A program made the position numbers and the translations under genes. Positions 5,887-5,918 of a DNA stretch of 5,918 nt are shown piece by piece. The stretch spans positions 1 through 5,918 of the forward strand of contig JAAZLM010000234.1 of the NCBI GenBank assembly GCA_012799315.1. The letters are read 5' to 3'. A model generated the notes under the pieces. It did no database searches. It saw only the letters and a program-made list of their open reading frames with translations, and was not told the DNA's origin. Origin of the DNA: Clostridiales bacterium. Its GTDB lineage: Bacteria; Bacillota; Clostridia; Oscillospirales; Ruminococcaceae. How positions within the stretch are numbered: the first letter of the stretch is position 1; each line of letters starts with the position of its first letter.

Positions 5887-5918
5887 ATGAGTAATAATCA
5901 ACGAAATGAAGGAATTGA
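5887..5918 (+). CDS. 5' end of a gene cut by the window edge, function unknown
   Basis: ATG 5887 opens MSNNQRNEGI and runs out of the window after ten full codons. The strong ribosome binding site supports a real start. The polar N-terminus gives no clue to function. It lies about 160 nt after the terminator of the structured RNA and on the same strand, so it is the natural candidate target if that RNA controls read-through. It could also have its own promoter, which I cannot identify with confidence. Confidence 0.7.
   Translation, partial: MSNNQRNEGI

Overview
The window looks like a low-GC Gram-positive chromosome, most likely a gut or rumen clostridium (Lachnospiraceae-like). The evidence is AT-rich coding, strong AGGAGG-type ribosome binding sites, a TTG start, intrinsic terminators, a type III CRISPR-Cas module and a cytoplasmic glycoside hydrolase. 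The genus is an inference; no marker gene is present.

Positions 1-2550 are the 3' end of a type III CRISPR-Cas operon on the + strand. It holds the last 58 codons of an upstream gene (probably an effector-complex subunit), a CARF-HEPN ribonuclease of the Csx2/TM1812 (DxTHG) family, and a Cas6 pre-crRNA endoribonuclease. In such systems Cas6 makes crRNAs, the effector complex senses target RNA and makes cyclic oligoadenylate, and the CARF-HEPN protein responds by cutting RNA. No CRISPR array, cas1 or cas2 is visible. The operon ends at a 20-bp-arm palindrome that also serves the convergent gene.

Positions 2590-5364, on the - strand, encode a large GH2 glycoside hydrolase with both catalytic glutamates, no signal peptide, a good ribosome binding site and its own -10 box. 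Its substrate cannot be read from the sequence.

Positions 5365-5886 are a divergent intergenic region with no convincing protein gene. It contains the most interesting object here: a consensus-like sigma-A promoter (TTGACA-17-TATAGT) followed by about 160 nt of dense RNA secondary structure ending in a rho-independent terminator. An 8-bp pairing is mutually exclusive with the terminator hairpin. This is the layout of a riboswitch or attenuator, or of a stand-alone structured small RNA, and I could not match it to a known class. It lies upstream of a new + strand gene that starts at 5887 and is cut off by the window end.
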